Both the position numbers and the translations under genes were made by a program. This document shows positions 16,102 through 25,955 of a stretch of DNA of 62,033 nt, one piece after another (within the stretch, counting starts at the first letter, position 1; the number at the start of each line of letters is the position of its first letter). A model generated the notes under the pieces. The model had not been told where the DNA came from and did no database searches. It worked only from the letters and a program-made list of their open reading frames with translations. Origin of the DNA: Oligoflexus sp. (lineage in GTDB: Bacteria; Bdellovibrionota_B; Oligoflexia; Oligoflexales; Oligoflexaceae); the NCBI RefSeq assembly GCF_035712445.1, contig NZ_DASTAT010000042.1:1-62033 (forward strand), given 5' to 3'.

Positions 16102-16952
16102 TTTGTGGTGGGACTTTGATTGGAAAGAATCTCGCAGTAACAGCTGCGCACTGTGTAAGTAATGCGTCCGGACCTATTGAAGTGTGGCTGGGGGTATCGG
16201 ATTTGAAGAATCGACCCGAGCCCATTCGGGTCGAAGCCGTTCGCGTACACCCGCAGTATCATAATCGGCGCTTTCAGCATGATGTGGCTTTGCTTTTCTT
16301 GGAGCGGGATAATGGGAATGAAACCGCAGCGATGAGCGTGAAGGGGAGGGCAGAGGAGCCGCTTCATTTACTAGGTTTTGGAAACACAAGTCGCAAGGGT
16401 CACACATACCCTGATCAGATTCAGTCGGCTTATGTGAACGAAGTGCCGGCTTATGAATGCGAGGCGCTGGGTGGACCCTATAAATTCGTCATCGGCCAGC
16501 AGATATGTGCGTCAGCGCCCTTATCGGATAGCTGTGATGGGGATTCAGGCGGGCCTCTGCTTCTGCAAGGCCAACTTTATGGGATTGTAAGCTGGGGGAC
16601 GGGCTGTGGAGATCCGACTCAGCCTGGAGTTTATACAAGGGCGGCGTCGTATCGGGAATGGATTGAGACGGAGAGGAATGCGCGACTTCCCATTGAGGAA
16701 TTGGCTTACGCGGTTTTCTACTATCCCCTTGTCCATGACGGTCGCCAATTCACGGCGGGTTATCATCTGTGGAAGGAGGAAGCCCTGCCATCACAGGAAG
16801 AGGCTTTGGAGGCGTGGACAAGGTCCTATCGTGGCCAGGAGTATGTCCTCCGTCTATTGAAAGTCGGTCCCCAGCGCTATCGCTTTGAATTTCGGGCAGA
16901 TGGGAAGGTTTTTTCAACGCCGGCTCCATATTCCAAAATAGGACCTGGATAG
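15939..16952 (+). CDS. Trypsin-like serine protease (S1A), lipoprotein
   Basis: A 337-residue protein with signal peptide ending in FLKAC, a lipobox cysteine at about residue 22. The chymotrypsin-fold domain shows IGGEPAAAPPFFVAL, catalytic His in TAAHC (about 69), Asp in HDVALLFL (about 114) and Ser in CDGDSGGPLL (about 202). The residue six before that serine is Asp, the trypsin S1 specificity position, so cleavage after Arg/Lys is expected. A C-terminal extension of about 90 residues is not part of the protease. It is probably outer-membrane anchored. Its first 50 codons exist as a decayed copy at about 14350-14496. Confidence 0.9.
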   Translation: MFCILRRWLVFLPLMVIFLKACSQESAHLDVIGGEPAAAPPFFVALHEPGESSPFCGGTLIGKNLAVTAAHCVSNASGPIEVWLGVSDLKNRPEPIRVEAVRVHPQYHNRRFQHDVALLFLERDNGNETAAMSVKGRAEEPLHLLGFGNTSRKGHTYPDQIQSAYVNEVPAYECEALGGPYKFVIGQQICASAPLSDSCDGDSGGPLLLQGQLYGIVSWGTGCGDPTQPGVYTRAASYREWIETERNARLPIEELAYAVFYYPLVHDGRQFTAGYHLWKEEALPSQEEALEAWTRSYRGQEYVLRLLKVGPQRYRFEFRADGKVFSTPAPYSKIGPG

Positions 16953-17105
16953 GCCTTCTGGGCTGAAGCACTACGGGTGTCAGGATTATAGACAGGCAAG
17001 GCGGGTTCATCGCCTGTCATTACTGCTATTTGGATTTGGGACAGGGACTTGCTCTTAGGGAATCGGCTGTTGTTGTTGTTGAGACCCCCTGCGGAGCTGT
17101 TAGCC

Positions 17106-17450
17106 ATGAAAACGATGTCGTCCCTGTCCGAAGACCTATTGATGGATCAGTATGCCCAACCTGCCTTTCTCCCCCCACTCTGGCGCGTGATTTTCCAGGA
17201 AGCGATGCGCGGGCATCACATTCTCTTTTCGAAGTCCCTGCTTCAGTCGATCAACGAAGAGACTGTGCTGCAAGGTGCAGCAAATGAGACTCTGGAAGAA
17301 TTCTGTGTGCATCTTTTCGCGGCCCCGGATCTGAAATCCATCCGCACCATGATCAGCTTTTTACCCCAAGATGAACAAAAGCAGCTCTTTGCCATTTATC
17401 TCAAGATGATGCAAAGCCTGCGGGAAGAAAACAAGATCTCGATGCACTGA
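17106..17450 (+). CDS. Hypothetical protein (114 aa)
   Basis: An all-helical-looking cytoplasmic protein with no motif I recognise. ATG 17106 is preferred because GGAG lies about eight bases before it; an earlier in-frame ATG at 17049 lacks a ribosome site. It lies 75 bases upstream of ftsK on the same strand and may be co-transcribed with it. The C-terminal half (MISFLPQDEQKQLFAIYLKM) suggests a small helical bundle. Confidence 0.6.
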   Translation: MKTMSSLSEDLLMDQYAQPAFLPPLWRVIFQEAMRGHHILFSKSLLQSINEETVLQGAANETLEEFCVHLFAAPDLKSIRTMISFLPQDEQKQLFAIYLKMMQSLREENKISMH

Positions 17451-17525
17451 GCAAAACGCGGGACTGGCGTTTTTTGATATGATGAAGAGTAGCTTTAAAA
17501 CCTTCATCGCTATCAAGAGGCTTTC

Positions 17526-19898
17526 ATGGCAGACGCCAGCTCCTCATCAGAATCCAAAGGCATGTGGCAGGCTCTGCGCCGGTTTCGTTTGATCCGGCCG
17601 GAAGACGGTTACTCTCAGGAAATCGTCCTGCTGGTTATTTTGATAGGCAGCGCCTTCACGCTTGCCTCTCTGATCTCTTTTTCCCCATTTGATCCCTCAA
17701 GCTATAACTACTCCTTTCCCCCAAGATCGCCACAAAACGTCGGCGGCATGCTCGGGTCCTATCTTGCGGCTTCGCTTATCTATAGGCTCGGGGTGGTGGC
17801 ATTTCTGCTTCCCCTGCCCTGGCTCTGGATGAGCGTGGCCTGTGTCCTGGGCCAGACGGATGCCTTCCGCAAGTCGCGCATACTGGGCTGGGCTTTGCTG
17901 TTTGTGAACCTGCTCATGGCCGCGACGGAATGGGCTCCTGATCTTTCCATTGAAGGCTTGAAATATCTGCCCGGGGGCGCCGCTGGCTTTTACATGCACA
18001 AGGCCTTCACCTTCGGCGTCGGGGCCGCGGGTCTGACGATCTTTCTGGTTGCGAGCCTGCTTCTGGGCCTTGTCATGATACGGCGTCAGCCTATCGTGAA
18101 ACCGCTCTTGGAAAAAATTCGTGATCGCTGGCTGGAGCGTCAGACTGCGAAACCTGCAAAGCCCTCTTTTTGGAGCCGCTTTCAGTGGAAGAAAAAAGCC
18201 AAGGTTCAAAATACGCCCCCCGCACGCAACGAAATTTTGGAACCCGCTTTTGCCGTGGCCCCTCTTCAGGAAGCACTGGCAGGCATCACCATCAAAGCGC
18301 CCTTTGGAAATGAAGGCATGATTCCTGAGCCTCCTTTAAAAAAGGATGTGCCGCCTGCCGTCGACGTCAAAGCCTCCGAGCCTCTTGCCCTCGATATTCC
18401 TGAAGAGAACAGCGAGGCTCAGTACGAGCCGCCTCCGGCTGGACTCTTTCGCACTAGCCCTTTCGTAGCCGCGATTGACGAAGGACAGAAAAAAGAATTC
18501 GAACAGACCGCAGAGTCCCTGGTCAAAGCCTTCAGTGAATTTGGGATCGGTGGCGAAATCATCGCCATTCAACCAGGACCCGTTGTCACTGTTTACGAAT
18601 TTCAACCGCACGCCGGCACCAAGCTCGCCAAGGTCACCGGGCTTTTGGATGATATCGCCCTGGCTCTGCGGGTCGACTCCATCTTTATCCACCCCGTTTC
18701 CGGCAAACGCGCCCTGGGTGTTCAGGTTCCCAATAAAAAACGCGACACGGTATTTCTGGGCGACCTTGTTCAGAATGCAGCATTTCAAAATCCCGCATCG
18801 CCTTTGACCTTTGCCCTGGGCAAGGCCTTGAACGGTGAACCCATCTGCTGTGACCTTGCGGCCATGCCTCACCTTCTGATGGCGGGTCAGACGGGATCGG
18901 GTAAATCGGTGGCCATCAATGCCCTGCTCACAAGCTTAATCCTGAAGGCAAGGCCCGAGCAGGTGCGCATGATCCTCGTCGATCCGAAGATCCTGGAGCT
19001 TAAGATCTATGAAGGCATTCCCCATCTTCTGATGCCCGTCATCACTGAGCCTTTAAAAGCCTCACTCGCTCTGAAGTGGGCCTGTCAGGAGATGGACCGC
19101 CGTTATCAGCTGATGGAAACCGCCAGCGTCCGTCATCTCACGGGTTTCAATCAGTTCTGGGATAACGCGACGAGCGAGCAAAAGGATGCGATCCGTGAGC
19201 GTTTCCCTGATACCGATATCGGCAAACTCCCCTTTATCGTGGTTGTGATCGACGAGCTGGCCGACCTTATGCTGATGGCCTCGAAGGATGTGGAAGCCTC
19301 GATCCAGCGCCTTGCGCAGAAAGCGCGAGCCAGCGGCATCCACCTCGTCCTTGCAACCCAAAGACCCTCGGTGGACGTGATCACCGGCGTGATCAAGGCC
19401 AACCTGCCTTGCCGTATCGCCTTTAAGGTCTTTTCCCGGATCGACAGCCGCACCATTCTCGATAGCATGGGCGCGGAGCGTCTTCTGGGGAAAGGTGATA
19501 TGCTGTTCCTCAGACCCGGTTCGTCACGACTGGAACGCATTCAAGGCGCCTTCCTTGCCGATGAGGAAGTCGTCACGATGGTCGATCACATCAAAAAATC
19601 CAGTGAGCCGCATTACGATGCGAGCGCGATGGAATGGATTGATGAAGAATATCAAAGACAGTCGAATCCCTCGGGCTTTGAAGCGGCTGCGGACGCGCCC
19701 GGAGGCAGTGATCCCAAGTGGGGTGAAGCCATTGCCATTGCCCAGCGTCAGGGCGCGATCAGCGCTTCCTATCTGCAGCGCATGCTGAAGATCGGTTACA
19801 ACCGCGCCGCTCGCATCGTCGAGGCGATGGAAGCCCAGGGTCTTGTGGCCAAAGCGGACGGCAGTAAACCACGTGCCTGGATAGGAACGTCGCCATGA
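17526..19898 (+). CDS. ftsK: DNA translocase FtsK/SpoIIIE
   Basis: A 790-residue translocase that pumps chromosomal DNA through the closing septum and promotes dimer resolution. The N-terminus has about four membrane segments (residues 35-190). A linker shorter than that of E. coli FtsK follows, then the motor: alpha region about 310-430, Walker A AGQTGSGKS at about 455, Walker B IVVVIDELADLM at about 570, and ATQRPSVDVITG. The gamma winged helix (ISASYLQRMLKIGYNRAARI) is at about 740-785 and normally reads KOPS-type polar sequences. The stop overlaps the next gene by four bases. Confidence 0.95.
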   Translation: MADASSSSESKGMWQALRRFRLIRPEDGYSQEIVLLVILIGSAFTLASLISFSPFDPSSYNYSFPPRSPQNVGGMLGSYLAASLIYRLGVVAFLLPLPWLWMSVACVLGQTDAFRKSRILGWALLFVNLLMAATEWAPDLSIEGLKYLPGGAAGFYMHKAFTFGVGAAGLTIFLVASLLLGLVMIRRQPIVKPLLEKIRDRWLERQTAKPAKPSFWSRFQWKKKAKVQNTPPARNEILEPAFAVAPLQEALAGITIKAPFGNEGMIPEPPLKKDVPPAVDVKASEPLALDIPEENSEAQYEPPPAGLFRTSPFVAAIDEGQKKEFEQTAESLVKAFSEFGIGGEIIAIQPGPVVTVYEFQPHAGTKLAKVTGLLDDIALALRVDSIFIHPVSGKRALGVQVPNKKRDTVFLGDLVQNAAFQNPASPLTFALGKALNGEPICCDLAAMPHLLMAGQTGSGKSVAINALLTSLILKARPEQVRMILVDPKILELKIYEGIPHLLMPVITEPLKASLALKWACQEMDRRYQLMETASVRHLTGFNQFWDNATSEQKDAIRERFPDTDIGKLPFIVVVIDELADLMLMASKDVEASIQRLAQKARASGIHLVLATQRPSVDVITGVIKANLPCRIAFKVFSRIDSRTILDSMGAERLLGKGDMLFLRPGSSRLERIQGAFLADEEVVTMVDHIKKSSEPHYDASAMEWIDEEYQRQSNPSGFEAAADAPGGSDPKWGEAIAIAQRQGAISASYLQRMLKIGYNRAARIVEAMEAQGLVAKADGSKPRAWIGTSP

Positions 19899-20668
19899 AT
19901 GCCTGGAAAGACGATAGCATGTATAACGCCTATCCGAAGCTCGTCGAGGACGGTTGCTCGACGACGGATGGCGTGCATCTGGAAATGCTCCGCAGCAAAA
20001 GTTTTGACGGCGGAATTCCGATGCTGACAGTTCCCGGCATGATCGGAACGGCTTCGATGTTTGCCGAGCGCATCGAAATGATTCAGCCAAGGCCGGGCAT
20101 CGCGTTCAGTCATCGCGGCTGTGGTGGAAGCTCCAGTCCCAGCGAAGGCCATTATGATTTCGCGTCCCGCTGCCTCGATATCACGGCCGTGGTCGAGCAT
20201 TATAAACTGCAGGAATACTTTCTGTACGCCTTCTCACGCGGCGTGCCGCTGGCCGTTCAGCATGCCCTGGATAATCCAGGCCGGGTCAAAGGGCTCATCC
20301 TGGATGATGCCGAGCCCATCTATCCGCAGCTTTCGCGTCAGTGGGTGCAGAGGATGATAGCCGCCCAATTTTTATGGGCGCACCCCTTTGCTTTGGAGCG
20401 TATACAGAAGGAATCAGTCGAATGCGATCTTTACGATCGACTGCCGGAGATTCAGGTTCCTGTTTTGATTTTCCGCGGGGAACAGGAAGGCTCACTTCTC
20501 AGCAAAGCCGCGGCGCAGAAAATGATGGATCGTCTTCCCAAGGCGGAGCTGGTTCAGCTTCCCAACAGTGGACATGGCGCCAGTCCTGTGGATATCCCTG
20601 ACTATCGGGATGCCATCGTGGAATTTCTTAATCGTCTGGATCCCCTGAGCGTAGCGCGTCCAGCATAG
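19895..20668 (+). CDS. Alpha/beta-hydrolase fold protein
   Basis: A 257-residue hydrolase: oxyanion region LTVPGMIGTASMF, then HRGCGGSSSP, nucleophile elbow AFSRG (replacing the commoner GxSxG first glycine), an acidic-residue strand PVLIFRGEQEG, and catalytic His in NSGHGAS. The acid is Glu or nearby rather than the usual Asp. The substrate is not predictable. ATG 19895 overlaps the ftsK stop (ATGA), so it is co-translated. Its 3' end overlaps the convergent glycosyltransferase gene by about 40 bases. Confidence 0.85.
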   Translation: MNAWKDDSMYNAYPKLVEDGCSTTDGVHLEMLRSKSFDGGIPMLTVPGMIGTASMFAERIEMIQPRPGIAFSHRGCGGSSSPSEGHYDFASRCLDITAVVEHYKLQEYFLYAFSRGVPLAVQHALDNPGRVKGLILDDAEPIYPQLSRQWVQRMIAAQFLWAHPFALERIQKESVECDLYDRLPEIQVPVLIFRGEQEGSLLSKAAAQKMMDRLPKAELVQLPNSGHGASPVDIPDYRDAIVEFLNRLDPLSVARPA

Positions 20669-21731
20669 TACTGAGTTCCTTGCCCATGGTTTCGAGGCTA
20701 AAGAGCTGCCGCGCGGCCTCGGCCCGGGCCTGCCTTTGGCTCGTGGACTCCTGCGACGCCTGCCACAGTTTTTCCGTCAGCAGCGTGGCCGCCCGTTCTT
20801 CACTGAGTCCACGGTAACTGCTGCCAAAGCTTTTATCGCTCAGGCATTCCTCCAAAGACCCCACACCCGAAACAAAGAGCGGCACGCCGCAGAGCAAAAA
20901 TTCCTCGGCCACCCGACAGATCACTTCCGATCCTAAACTTGAAATCACAGCCAAATCCGTGGCGCTCATCACTTCACCGATTCGATCGACGCGTTCCGCG
21001 CGCAGACGCCAATTTTCCCCTTCCCGCAGGCGATGATCAGCCGCCATCCGGCGCAGCTGCTCGGGGGAAATATTTGCGCCTTCACCGATGATTTCCAGGA
21101 AGGGCTCGGGTCGGTTCTTCGGCCAGAGCCGCAGCACCTGGCGAAAGATACTGAAAAAAGTCTGATGCCCTTTGATGGGATCGAGTCGACCCAATATGCG
21201 AAGAGTGGGACGTCTGACCTCGGCGAATGCTTCGGGATGAAAATAAAACTTCCCCGAATCAATGCCGAGCGCCACAGACCAGACCGGCTGCCAGATGATG
21301 TTCTGAAAGCGTTCCTCAAGAATCCTGGCAGGCACCAGCATGGCCACGCAGTGCTGCATGTTCAGGCGCGTTTTAAGCGGCGGCAGGCGATCGGTCACAT
21401 CCCTGTCCTGGCCTCGAAATCGCACCCGCAAAGTTCGCGGGATAAAGCGTGCGAGAAAAGTCTCCGGTCCGCCGAAGAGCAGGACGGCATCAGGGTTTAT
21501 GCTCTTTTTCAAACGCCGCAGCTTGAGGCTTTCTTTCAGGCCGAAATCAACGAAGGAATCCCCAGGAAGATCGTAGGATCGCGCCCGACGCTCCCCCGGT
21601 GAATCCGTCAGCCCTGAAAAAAACACAGTCCAGCCGTTCAGCCGAAGAGCCCGCGCCGCGCTCAAGGCGTATTCCGTGATGGCACTGTTCCAGCGGTTGG
21701 AACAAAGGATCCAGGCAACTCCTTGACTCAT
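20628..21731 (-). CDS. Glycosyltransferase, GT4-like
   Basis: A 367-residue GT-B-type transferase. The C-terminal half has TLRILGRLDPIKGHQTFFSI, EIIGEGANISPEQLR, and the acceptor/donor loop SEVICRVAEEFLLCGVPLFV containing the Glu-x7-Glu signature. The sugar and acceptor are unknown; a role in lipopolysaccharide or envelope glycan is likely. Its start overlaps the end of the upstream GT2 gene (ATGA, 21728-21731), so the two enzymes are co-translated. Convergent with the hydrolase gene at its 3' end. Confidence 0.85.
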   Translation of the reverse strand: MSQGVAWILCSNRWNSAITEYALSAARALRLNGWTVFFSGLTDSPGERRARSYDLPGDSFVDFGLKESLKLRRLKKSINPDAVLLFGGPETFLARFIPRTLRVRFRGQDRDVTDRLPPLKTRLNMQHCVAMLVPARILEERFQNIIWQPVWSVALGIDSGKFYFHPEAFAEVRRPTLRILGRLDPIKGHQTFFSIFRQVLRLWPKNRPEPFLEIIGEGANISPEQLRRMAADHRLREGENWRLRAERVDRIGEVMSATDLAVISSLGSEVICRVAEEFLLCGVPLFVSGVGSLEECLSDKSFGSSYRGLSEERAATLLTEKLWQASQESTSQRQARAEAARQLFSLETMGKELSTMLDALRSGDPDD

Positions 21732-22486
21732 GAAGGGCGCCTCTTTTCGATGATTTTCGCGTATTTGATATAGGCGTAGAGCGAGGAAATCAAAGCGTAG
21801 GTATAACCAGGATAGCCATCGAGAAAGCCCAGACGGAAAACATAGCGCGAGACAAATTCAAGCCAGGGCCGCAGCAGATGGCCCAGCATCGGCACGCGCT
21901 TGCCTTCCGCCATATGCCGCTCGGCAATCGCCGTGGTGTAGCGGTTGAAGCGTACGAAATAATCGCTTAGATCCCGGTAGCTATAATGCCAAAGAAGTCC
22001 CTGCGCAAGTCGCGCCACGCGGCCTGGTACTTTCAGTTCCTCGTGAATGCTGCCGACGTACCGGCCCTCACTTCGCAAAAAAAGCCGGACCGGCCAGTCC
22101 CGTGTTTTTCCGAAATGCATGCGCCTTCCCATGAAGACGAGCCGCCTTTGCACGCGGTACGCTTGAACCCCTGCCTCAGCGTCCGAAATGGCCCCTGAAA
22201 TCGCATCCCGCAAGGAGGCGTCCAGTTCCTCGTCCGCATCCACGGAAAGCACCCAGCGGCGCGTTGCATGCGCGAGAGCGGCATTCTTATGCTCGGCGAA
22301 ATTGGTGAAAGGGCGCTGGTAGACCCGCGCCCCGAATTCCTGGGCGATGGCCGCAGTTCGATCCGTACTGCCGGAATCGAGCACGATGATTTCACTGCCT
22401 GGGGGAAGGCTTTTGAGACAACGAGGAAGATTGGCTTCCTCATTGAAGGCGATGATAACGACAGAAAGATCGAGGGGCTCGTTCAT
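21728..22486 (-). CDS. Glycosyltransferase, GT2 family (WaaE/KdtX-like)
   Basis: A 252-residue GT-A enzyme: VVIIAFNEEANLPRCLKSL, VLDSGSTDRTAAIAQEFG, then DxD-type VDADEELD, and the family's HEELKVPG and LWHYSYRDLSDYF. Proteins with this pattern include LPS core glucosyltransferases (WaaE). C-terminal hydrophobic residues may bind the membrane. It is the first gene of a two-gene unit with the GT4-like enzyme. No strong Shine-Dalgarno is seen before ATG 22486. Confidence 0.88.
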   Translation of the reverse strand: MNEPLDLSVVIIAFNEEANLPRCLKSLPPGSEIIVLDSGSTDRTAAIAQEFGARVYQRPFTNFAEHKNAALAHATRRWVLSVDADEELDASLRDAISGAISDAEAGVQAYRVQRRLVFMGRRMHFGKTRDWPVRLFLRSEGRYVGSIHEELKVPGRVARLAQGLLWHYSYRDLSDYFVRFNRYTTAIAERHMAEGKRVPMLGHLLRPWLEFVSRYVFRLGFLDGYPGYTYALISSLYAYIKYAKIIEKRRPS

Positions 22487-22506
22487 GGGATCTCAAATGA
22501 GATGCC

Positions 22507-22558
22507 CCGATCGAGCTCTGACTGACCGAGGTCTGACCGATCGAGGTCTCACCGATCA
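22507..22558. repeat. Short 15-bp-type tandem repeat upstream of the GT2 gene
   Basis: About three imperfect copies of a unit like GACCGATCGAGGTCT occur between 22507 and 22558 in the short gap before the GT2 start. This is microsatellite-like; no function is evident. Confidence 0.5.
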
Positions 22559-22569
22559 TGCCTGGAGCA

Positions 22570-22971
22570 TCAGAAGGGGGCGTTGGTTGCCGTCCAATAA
22601 TCCTGGTTTTCGTTGATCCGCAGCATGGCAGGGTATCCGGCCATCGAACCTTCGTCACGATTGTACTTCGTGAGAACGACGATCGTCGCGGCCTTGCCTT
22701 GTTTGATCACACGACCCACTGCGACAATGTAATTATATTGGTTTTTGATTTCAACATAATCACCGACAGTGCCAAGACGGGGGGTGACGGTGCAAAAGAC
22801 TTTTTTGTCCTTGCCCTGGTCACGACTGGCATCCACAAAGGAGCTTTCCTTGAGTTTTTTACAGGCTTTCACAGCGGCCGCGAAGGACACGTTGGAAAGA
22901 AAAAACGAGGAGAGTACACCAGCAACCGAGATCATCCACATCCAATGCAAAAACGACTTCAACATCCGCAT
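22570..22971 (-). CDS. Secreted or periplasmic hypothetical protein
   Basis: A 133-residue protein with an N-terminal signal peptide (FLHWMWMISVAGVLSSFFLS, cleavage probably after SFA). The mature domain has a small strand-rich region (GDYVEIKNQYNYIVAVGRVI, KAATIVVLTKY) and two cysteines (KACKK, VFCTV) that may form a disulfide. No family recognised. ATG 22971 has GGAG five bases upstream. It lies upstream of the glycosyltransferase pair on the same strand and may be co-transcribed. Confidence 0.7.
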   Translation of the reverse strand: MRMLKSFLHWMWMISVAGVLSSFFLSNVSFAAAVKACKKLKESSFVDASRDQGKDKKVFCTVTPRLGTVGDYVEIKNQYNYIVAVGRVIKQGKAATIVVLTKYNRDEGSMAGYPAMLRINENQDYWTATNAPF

Positions 22972-23175
22972 AAGAACTCCACATCAATTCCGCTTCTGGC
23001 CCAGCTCAACGGGATTCGGCCAGTTCTGCGGATTATAAAGCAATCCCTGTGCCTGTCAATATGCCTGTGACAAATTGATTTCGTTGGACTTTATTTGCGA
23101 CCGTAAGATTCTTCCCTCGACAGCTGTCAGGAAACCTTACACTCTGGGGGCGAACCATCGCTGAAGGAGGGGCTT

Positions 23176-25230
23176 ATGAATCGGTTATCACAGGAAATTT
23201 CTCCATATTTGCTGCAGCACGCTCATAACCCCGTGGATTGGTATCCCTGGGGCGAGGAAGCCTTTGCGCGCGCCCGCCAGGAGAATAAACCCATATTTCT
23301 TTCCATTGGCTACGCAACCTGTCACTGGTGCCATGTGATGGAAGGCGATTCCTTTGAAAAAGAGGACGTTGCGGCCATCCTGAATCAATATTTCGTGCCG
23401 GTGAAAGTCGATCGCGAGGAACGTCCCGATGTGGACGCGATTTATATGCGGGCTGTGCAGGCCATGAACCAAAGGGGCGGCTGGCCCCTGTCCGCGGCCT
23501 TGACTCCGGAAGGGAAGCCTTTCTGGGGCGGAACATTTTTTCCACGCGAGCAGTTTAAGCAGATTCTCGGACGTCTTGCGGAAGTCTGGAAGAATAAGCA
23601 GCAGGATATCGAAGACAGCGCCTTTGAACTGATGGAACACCTGAAAATGGTGGAGGATGAAGTCAGCCAGGAAAAGGACTTCGATACTCGGCCTTTGAAA
23701 GGTTTTTTGGAGCGGGAACTCAAGGCCTATGACCCGGAATGGGGCGGTTTCGGAAGCGCTCCGAAATTTCCGCCGGCCATGGCTTTGATGGCTCTCCTGC
23801 GCATTGCCCGAAACGAAGACGATGAGCGTGCCCGCGAAGCCGTGATCGGCACTTTGGATGGCATGGCTCGCGGCGGGATGCGCGATCATGTGGGGGGTGG
23901 GTTTCACCGTTATTCCGTGGATGCCACCTGGCTCGTGCCGCACTTTGAAAAAATGCTCTATGACAATGCGCTTTTGACTTTGGCCTATGCGGAAGGCTAT
24001 CAGATCACGCGTTCCGATGACTATCGCGATGTCGTTGCCACGACGCTTTATTACGTCATGCACGATATGCAAAGCCCCGAGGGCGGTTATTACTCGGCAG
24101 AGGACGCGGACAGTGAAAAAACCGAAGGCAAGTTCTACGTCTGGTCGATGGACGAGCTGAAACAGATCTTCAATCCCGAAGAGCTGGAGCAGTTCCGCGG
24201 CTATTTCGAAGTGAAGGACGAAGGCAACTTTCATGTTGATCAGCGCGTGGAAGAGCTGGAGCAGGCGGCTGGACTGAAGGCGGTGCAAAGGGCCAATATT
24301 CTGCATCAGCAGAAAAGGCCGCGGCTTGCAACCATGGCCGATCCCATCTATCGCGACCTGATTGAAAAATTGCAGAAGGTCCGGGAAAAACGCGTGCGTC
24401 CCCTAAGGGATGATAAGGTCCTGGCCGCGTGGAATGGCCTTATGATCGGCGCGATGGCCAAGGCTCATAAAGTCTTCGGTGAAATTGCCTGGCTGCAAAG
24501 CGCGCAAAGAGCGGCTGACTTCGTGCTCACGCGCATGCGGAAAGATGGGCGTCTGCAAAGGTCTCATCGAGCCGGTCAGACCCGTTTCAATGCCTATCTT
24601 GAAGATTATGCCGGCATGATCTTCGGACTTATCGAACTCTATGAGGCCAGCTTTGATGCGAAGTGGCTACGGGCTGCGATTGAACTGCAGAATAAGCAGG
24701 ATGAACTTTTCTGGGATGAATTGGGCGGCGCTTACTTCGATCATGATGGCGAGGATGGAACCGTACTTTTGCGCGGCAAGGACTTTTTGGATAACGCGAC
24801 GCCAGCGGGCAACAGTCTGAGCGCCTGGAATATCCTGCGACTGAGCGCGATGAGCGGCAGTCTGGAGCGGGAAGCCAAGGCCGAGCAGATTCTGCGCAAG
24901 ACCGCCGACCTGATGCAAAGATTTCCCGGTTCCTTTCCGATGTTGATGCTGGCGCTGGATTGGATCAGCGGGCAGCACTGGGAAGTGGTCATCGCGTCGG
25001 AGCATCCAGAAAAGGATCTCCGTTGGCCCGAGCTGAGTCCGGCTTTTACTCCACACGCTGTCTTTTTGAAAGCGGATGAAAGTCTGGCTGACCTGTGTCC
25101 GAACCTATCCGGCAAAGACACACGAGGCGGAAGGACGCTTTACTATCTTTGTGAAAAAGGCAGTTGCCAGCAGCCAACGGATGATGCTGAACTGGTGCGC
25201 AGTATGCTGCGAGACTCACCAACCAGATAA
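23176..25230 (+). CDS. DUF255 thioredoxin-fold protein (YyaL/SSP411-like)
   Basis: A 684-residue protein of the family that joins an N-terminal thioredoxin-like domain ([18 protein letters not shown], redox motif CHWCH at about 48-52) to an (alpha/alpha)6 barrel resembling N-acylglucosamine epimerases and cellobiose epimerases ([27 protein letters not shown]). The length is typical. AAGGAGG precedes ATG 23176. Its activity is unknown in any bacterium to my knowledge. The following cupin gene lies 14 bases downstream and is probably in the same operon. Confidence 0.93.
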   Translation: MNRLSQEISPYLLQHAHNPVDWYPWGEEAFARARQENKPIFLSIGYATCHWCHVMEGDSFEKEDVAAILNQYFVPVKVDREERPDVDAIYMRAVQAMNQRGGWPLSAALTPEGKPFWGGTFFPREQFKQILGRLAEVWKNKQQDIEDSAFELMEHLKMVEDEVSQEKDFDTRPLKGFLERELKAYDPEWGGFGSAPKFPPAMALMALLRIARNEDDERAREAVIGTLDGMARGGMRDHVGGGFHRYSVDATWLVPHFEKMLYDNALLTLAYAEGYQITRSDDYRDVVATTLYYVMHDMQSPEGGYYSAEDADSEKTEGKFYVWSMDELKQIFNPEELEQFRGYFEVKDEGNFHVDQRVEELEQAAGLKAVQRANILHQQKRPRLATMADPIYRDLIEKLQKVREKRVRPLRDDKVLAAWNGLMIGAMAKAHKVFGEIAWLQSAQRAADFVLTRMRKDGRLQRSHRAGQTRFNAYLEDYAGMIFGLIELYEASFDAKWLRAAIELQNKQDELFWDELGGAYFDHDGEDGTVLLRGKDFLDNATPAGNSLSAWNILRLSAMSGSLEREAKAEQILRKTADLMQRFPGSFPMLMLALDWISGQHWEVVIASEHPEKDLRWPELSPAFTPHAVFLKADESLADLCPNLSGKDTRGGRTLYYLCEKGSCQQPTDDAELVRSMLRDSPTR

Positions 25231-25244
25231 GGGGAAAGCGTCAC

Positions 25245-25769
25245 ATGGCCCAGGCAAGGACAGCAGACGAGTGGATCCGTTGTTTGAATCTAACGCCGCA
25301 TCCCGAGGGCGGTTACTATCGGGAGAGCTATCGCTCTTCCGGCCTGATCGCGGAATCCTCGCTCCCGACCGGCATGAAGGGGGAGCGCTGCTACGGAACA
25401 GCCATTTACTTTCTCTTACGGTCTGGTCAGGTTTCGCGCTGGCACCGCATTAAAAGCGATGAACTTTGGTTTTATCACGCCGGCGCGCCTTTGGAAGTCA
25501 TTGTGCTTTTGAATGATGACTGTGAAAAGAGGCTGCTTTTGGGCCTTGATATCGCGGCCGGTCAGCATCCGCAGGTCATGGTGCCCGCCGGATGCTGGTT
25601 TGGATCGCGCCTTGCGGCTGGTCGCGAGGATTACAGCCTCGTCAGCTGCACGGTTTCACCGGGCTTTGATTTTCAGGATTTTCAGCTGGCGACGTCACAG
25701 GACACGGAAAAATTTCCTGCTCTTTGGAAGCATCCCGAGCTTCTTCCTGTGATGAATACGCAGCGCTAG
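25245..25769 (+). CDS. Cupin protein, DUF985 family
   Basis: A 174-residue protein with the DUF985 signature: LTPHPEGGYYRESYRS, TAIYFLLRSGQVSRWHRI, SDELWFYHAGAPLEV, and VPAGCWFGSRL. This is a single-domain double-stranded beta-helix of unknown substrate. AAGGGGAAAG lies ahead of ATG 25245. The gene follows DUF255 by 14 bases, and a hairpin follows its stop codon. Confidence 0.92.
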   Translation: MAQARTADEWIRCLNLTPHPEGGYYRESYRSSGLIAESSLPTGMKGERCYGTAIYFLLRSGQVSRWHRIKSDELWFYHAGAPLEVIVLLNDDCEKRLLLGLDIAAGQHPQVMVPAGCWFGSRLAAGREDYSLVSCTVSPGFDFQDFQLATSQDTEKFPALWKHPELLPVMNTQR

Positions 25770-25775
25770 AACGCA

Positions 25776-25791
25776 GGGGTCCCAGGACCCC
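25776..25791 (+). terminator. Hairpin after the cupin gene
   Basis: Arms GGGGTCC (25776-25782) and GGACCCC (25785-25791) form a tight G+C-rich hairpin seven bases after the stop codon. It is followed by GGGATTTCC rather than a T-run, so it is a weak or Rho-assisted terminator candidate. Confidence 0.5.
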
Positions 25792-25955
25792 GGGATTTCC
25801 TTCCCTGATTTCCGCCATATAGAACAAGACCTCCGCTTTTTTCTTATTTCTTCTCAGGTCTTTTTTCGATTTTCCGAATTCCCTTCAAGAAACTGATACG
25901 TTTCTCCGAAAAGAACTCAAGAGTCACCGATTTATACGGGTGCAAAGAATTGAGT

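Noticed and set aside
22268..22616. Plus-strand frames with repeated DRGLTDRGLTD residues
   Set aside because: The repeat comes from the short DNA repeat between two minus-strand genes. The frames overlap the GT2 gene and have no ribosome site.
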